Source: Pseudomonas sp. B28(2017) (GTDB taxonomy: Bacteria; Pseudomonadota; Gammaproteobacteria; Pseudomonadales; Pseudomonadaceae). From it: 64,000 nucleotides of DNA. The translations under genes and the position numbers were made by a program. Positions 61,339 through 64,000 of the stretch are shown here, piece after piece (position 1 is the first letter of the stretch; each line of letters starts with the position of its first letter). The notes beneath the pieces were generated by a model, which was not told the DNA's origin, did no database searches, and saw nothing but the letters and a program-made list of their open reading frames with translations. Location: NCBI RefSeq assembly GCF_002113025.1, contig NZ_NEJH01000001.1:124001-188000 (forward strand), in the 5' to 3' direction.

Positions 61339-61627
61339 TGGGTTTTCCTTTGGCGAACGCCGCTTGTTGTTCGGCGCTGGCTTCTTGCTGATATTGGGCT
61401 TTCCATTCGACGTACGGCATGCCGTAAACCACTTCGCGGGCTTCGTCGAGGCTGACCTCGATCTGGCGTTCGTCAGCCGCGGCCTTGTACCACTTGGACA
61501 GGCAGTTGCGACAGAAGCCCGAGAGGTTCATCAGGTCGATGTTCTGCACATCCTTGCGGCTGTCCAGGTGGGCCACCAGCCGGCGAAAGGCGGCGGCTTC
61601 GAGTTCCAGGCGTTGTTGATCGTTCAT
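61331..61627 (-). CDS. DUF1244 domain protein
   Basis: 98 aa. Conserved core SGFCRNCLSKWYKAAADE with two Cys and Trp, characteristic of DUF1244. Function unknown. ATG 61627 (MNDQQRL) follows GGGAGG and is preferred to a longer frame to 61660. Upstream partner of the HopJ-like gene. Confidence 0.88.
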   Translation of the reverse strand: MNDQQRLELEAAAFRRLVAHLDSRKDVQNIDLMNLSGFCRNCLSKWYKAAADERQIEVSLDEAREVVYGMPYVEWKAQYQQEASAEQQAAFAKGKPNE

Positions 61628-61645
61628 GGGAGGTCTCTGCGAGAC

Positions 61646-61743
61646 AGCTGCGAGCGGCAAGCTTCGAGCTGCAAGATGGATTGCGTAGGTCGAAGTTTAC
61701 AGCTTGCCGCTTGAAGCTTGTAGCTAGCGGCTTGCTGCAAGCG
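61646..61743. repeat. AGCTTGCAGC-type inverted repeat
   Basis: Two imperfect inverted arms rich in GCTTGCAGC/GAAGCTT/AGCTTGCCGC, about 24 bp apart. This is a second repeat type, unlike the REPINs. The right arm runs into the last codons of folX. Confidence 0.75.
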
Positions 61744-62095
61744 TTATCGATACCGACTCGGCGAATCGCAGCGCGTGGGGCTTGTCGACTTCCACCTCGG
61801 CGTAGAGCACCGATGCGTTGGCCATCACCAGGTCGAGAATTTCCTGGGTCAGGCGTTCGAGCAGCGCAAAGCGGTTGCCTTCCACATGGGCAATGATCGC
61901 CTTGGTGATCGTGCGATAGTTCAGCGCGTGATCGATGTCGTTGTCCCGTACCGCTTCCTGGGCTGCGTACAGGATGGTGAGGTTGATCAGCACATCCTGC
62001 TTGTTGAGGATTTCATCCTCATTGATGCCGATGAAAGTACGCAGGCACAGGTCTTTGACCCGGATGCGTGCCATGCCTGGCTGAAGTTGTGGCAT
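61724..62095 (-). CDS. folX: Dihydroneopterin triphosphate 2'-epimerase
   Basis: 123 aa T-fold enzyme related to FolB. It epimerises dihydroneopterin triphosphate to dihydromonapterin triphosphate. The [25 protein letters not shown] start and [10 protein letters not shown] motif are typical. ATG 62095 lies 2 bp after folE's stop. The last about five residues (AASR end) are encoded by repeat DNA. Functions with FolE and FolM to make tetrahydromonapterin. Confidence 0.93.
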   Translation of the reverse strand: MPQLQPGMARIRVKDLCLRTFIGINEDEILNKQDVLINLTILYAAQEAVRDNDIDHALNYRTITKAIIAHVEGNRFALLERLTQEILDLVMANASVLYAEVEVDKPHALRFAESVSITLAASR

Positions 62096-62097
62096 TG

Positions 62098-62658
62098 CTA
62101 CTTGCTCCGTCCAATCAATTGCAGGAACTCCTGGCGGGTGTTGCTCGACTCGCGGAAGGCGCCGAGCATCACCGAGGTGTTCATGGTCGAATTCTGCTTC
62201 TCGACGCCGCGCATCATCATGCACATATGCTGTGCTTCGATGACCACTGCGACGCCGGCCGCGCCGGTCACCTGTTGCACCGCGTCGGCGATTTGCCGGG
62301 TGAGGTTTTCCTGGATCTGCAGGCGCCGGGCGAACATGTCCACCAGCCGCGCAATCTTCGACAGGCCCAGCACCTTGCCGGTTGGAATATAAGCCACATG
62401 CGCCTTGCCGATGAAGGGCAGCATGTGGTGCTCGCAAAGCGAGTACAGCTCGATGTTGTCGACGATCACCATTTCATCGTTGTCGGAGGCGAACAGCGCG
62501 CCGTTGACGATCTCTTCGACACTTTGCTCGTAACCATGGCAAAGGTACTGCATGGCTTTGGCCGCGCGCATCGGCGTATCGAGCAACCCTTCACGGTCGG
62601 GGTTTTCACCGAGGCCGATGAGGATTTCACGGTAATTCTGGGGCAGGGATAACGTCAT
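62098..62658 (-). CDS. folE: GTP cyclohydrolase I
   Basis: 186 aa T-fold enzyme with Zn-binding Cys in [11 protein letters not shown] and the catalytic [13 protein letters not shown] segment. Converts GTP to dihydroneopterin triphosphate. Its linkage with folX and folM indicates supply of tetrahydromonapterin, the phenylalanine hydroxylase cofactor in Pseudomonas, in addition to folate. 20 bp after folM. Confidence 0.96.
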   Translation of the reverse strand: MTLSLPQNYREILIGLGENPDREGLLDTPMRAAKAMQYLCHGYEQSVEEIVNGALFASDNDEMVIVDNIELYSLCEHHMLPFIGKAHVAYIPTGKVLGLSKIARLVDMFARRLQIQENLTRQIADAVQQVTGAAGVAVVIEAQHMCMMMRGVEKQNSTMNTSVMLGAFRESSNTRQEFLQLIGRSK

Positions 62659-62678
62659 GGAAAATCCTCGCGGGACAC

Positions 62679-63389
62679 TTATTTGATGTGCCTTCCGCCG
62701 TTGACGGTCAGGGTGGTGCCGGTGACATAAGGGTTGTCGAGCAGATAGCGCAGGCTCTGGTAGATCACTTCACTGCCGGGCTCGATGCCCAGTGCGGACT
62801 TGGCCAGCGCCTTGGCGCGGTAGGCCGCGTCGTCCTCAGGGTTGAACAGTAGCAGGGCCGGCGCGATCCCGTTGACCTTGATGGCCGGCGCATACCTGGC
62901 GGCGAAGGACAGGGTCAGGCTGTCGAGCCCGGCTTTGCTGGCGCAATAGCCGATGTGCTTGCTGCTGCCCCTGCGGGTCACGTCATCGCTGATGTGCACA
63001 ATGTCGGCGGGGTTCGAGCGTTGCAGCAGGTCGGCGCAATGCAGGTTGATCAGGTAAGGCGCCAGCATGTGCACGCTGAACATTCGGGTGAATGCTGCGG
63101 CGTCAGTGTCCGGTGTCTCGGCCAGCCATTCGGAGGCGTTGTGGATAATCGCCCGCAAACAGTCGGTGTGGGTTTTCAGTTCGCCAATGAAGGCGAGGAT
63201 GCCGGCCTCGCTGGCGAAGTCCGCGAACACCGCGATGGCCCCCAAATCGCGCAGGGCTTGCACGCCGGGACGCTCACTGCGGTAGCTGAAAATCACGCGA
63301 TGGCCATCTTCCAGCAGTCGCCGGGCGCAGTGCAGGCCGACACGCTGGCCGGCGCCGGTAATGAGAATAGGGGCTGCGGAAGAAGTCAT
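62679..63389 (-). CDS. folM: Dihydromonapterin reductase FolM
   Basis: 236 aa short-chain dehydrogenase: N-terminal [16 protein letters not shown] (NADPH binding) and catalytic Tyr/Lys in [13 protein letters not shown]. Reduces dihydromonapterin to tetrahydromonapterin. The unusual NADPH site (GAGQRVG) is typical of FolM. ATG 63389 (MTSSAAPIL) preferred to an ATG 27 bp upstream. Confidence 0.93.
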   Translation of the reverse strand: MTSSAAPILITGAGQRVGLHCARRLLEDGHRVIFSYRSERPGVQALRDLGAIAVFADFASEAGILAFIGELKTHTDCLRAIIHNASEWLAETPDTDAAAFTRMFSVHMLAPYLINLHCADLLQRSNPADIVHISDDVTRRGSSKHIGYCASKAGLDSLTLSFAARYAPAIKVNGIAPALLLFNPEDDAAYRAKALAKSALGIEPGSEVIYQSLRYLLDNPYVTGTTLTVNGGRHIK

Positions 63390-63478
63390 GAACGGCTCGC
63401 GTCGCGGTGAGAGCAAAACTATACCAGCGACGCAAGCAGTCTACCTATTTGTGCTTGTGCGGCATCCGCTGTGGGATA

Positions 63479-64000
63479 TCAGCGGTTTTGGGTGGAAGGT
63501 TCGGCGGGCAAGCGGCGTACGGACGTGCTGTTCAGCCAATTGGCCAGCAGACGGGTCGACAGGGGGATGAAGAAATACACCATCAACGGCGTCAGGCACA
63601 GGGTGCTGATGAACACGCGGGGCAGTAGCGTCATCTCGCTCAGCAGCGGCTCCAGCACAAAGTTGAACAGCAGTGAAACCGGAAAGAACGCCAGCCAGAT
63701 CGCCATGGCCTGTTTCCAGCGCGGTGGGCGTTGGTCGGTGGTACCGAACCAACCCTCGATGCCGCTGACCCGATGTTCTGTCGGGTGGGCGAACAGGTCG
63801 CTGCCGCGTCCGAGCCAGGCGCTGCGCGAGGCGGAATGCTCCCAGGCATGCAGGGTCCGTTCGTCGGCGAAGCGGAAGATTATCTGGAATTCGTCATCGC
63901 CAGGCGGCGGTGCGAGTACGCCGGAGCCGAGGTAGCCAGGAAAGTCGGTGGCCAGTTGTTCGCCTTCGCGCAACCAGGCGATCAAGTCTTGATAGCGACC
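63479..64000 (-). CDS. Antibiotic biosynthesis monooxygenase-domain membrane protein, partial
   Basis: The frame is open through the right edge, so the N-terminus is missing; about 174 codons are visible. The N-terminal part (RYQDLIAWLREGEQLATDFPGYLG...FQIIFRFADERTL) matches the ABM/heme-oxygenase-like ferredoxin fold, and two hydrophobic helices follow (about 100-150 of the visible part). The pair ABM plus C-terminal membrane helices is found in many proteobacterial proteins of unknown role. Confidence 0.75.
   Translation of the reverse strand, partial: GRYQDLIAWLREGEQLATDFPGYLGSGVLAPPPGDDEFQIIFRFADERTLHAWEHSASRSAWLGRGSDLFAHPTEHRVSGIEGWFGTTDQRPPRWKQAMAIWLAFFPVSLLFNFVLEPLLSEMTLLPRVFISTLCLTPLMVYFFIPLSTRLLANWLNSTSVRRLPAEPSTQNR

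Noticed and set aside
61724..62437. Long form of folX reaching into folE
   Set aside because: The extra N-terminal part is the folE gene read in another frame; FolX proteins begin near ATG 62095.

Overview
The window is a stretch of Pseudomonas chromosome, most likely from the P. fluorescens group. The evidence is the GC-rich coding pattern, dense typical Pseudomonas proteins, many REP/REPIN palindromes of the 'GTAGGAGCGAGC' type, and a gene order from gatB to cysNC that matches, from memory, the PA4442-PA4484 region of P. aeruginosa with small gains and losses. It is almost wholly core genome. I see no prophage, integron, insertion sequence, CRISPR array, rRNA or tRNA.

Layout. 1-2700: end of a RoxS-type sensor kinase, its regulator RoxR, and an SbmA/YddA-like ABC exporter. 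2765-9502: a hexarate catabolic locus with a FadR-type regulator, 5-dehydro-4-deoxyglucarate dehydratase, 2-oxoglutarate semialdehyde dehydrogenase, an MFS hexarate transporter and galactarate dehydratase; together these take galactarate to 2-oxoglutarate. 9690-12548: an AEC transporter, a carboxymuconolactone decarboxylase-like protein, a Ca/Na antiporter and a short RlpA-like lipoprotein. 12691-15902: gatCAB (tRNA amidation). 16114-29492: mreBCD (cell shape), maf, rng, yhdP, a nitrilase-family amidase, tldD/pmbA (peptide-maturing protease) and darP. 29642-36669, minus strand: ptsO-rapZ-ptsN-hpf-rpoN (nitrogen PTS and sigma-54) and lptBAC-kdsCD (LPS transport and KDO synthesis). 36946-44920, plus strand: mlaFEDCB (outer-membrane lipid asymmetry), ibaG-murA and hisGDC. 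44978-50088: algW, a NIF3 protein and cysD-cysNC (sulfate activation). 50200-57260: an acyltransferase, pta, a DUF3565 protein, slyD, glutathione peroxidase, an old yellow enzyme and a glycosyltransferase. 57321-64000: cysZ, trxB, an aminotransferase, HopJ-like and DUF1244 proteins, folX-folE-folM (tetrahydromonapterin synthesis) and a truncated monooxygenase-domain membrane protein.

Envelope building is the main theme of the middle 30 kb: peptidoglycan precursor (murA), elongation machinery (mre), LPS (kds/lpt), phospholipid asymmetry (mla, yhdP) and envelope stress sensing (algW) sit together with rpoN and the nitrogen PTS.

No wholly new multi-gene system was found. The most useful new observations are regulatory or translational: an apparent ATT start codon for mreC; a perfect operator-like palindrome over the kdgD promoter with a matching partial site at the regulator gene; a terminator/attenuator-like hairpin between hisG and hisD; the ibaG-murA promoter embedded in the mla terminator; and repeat DNA that encodes the C-terminus of FolX.
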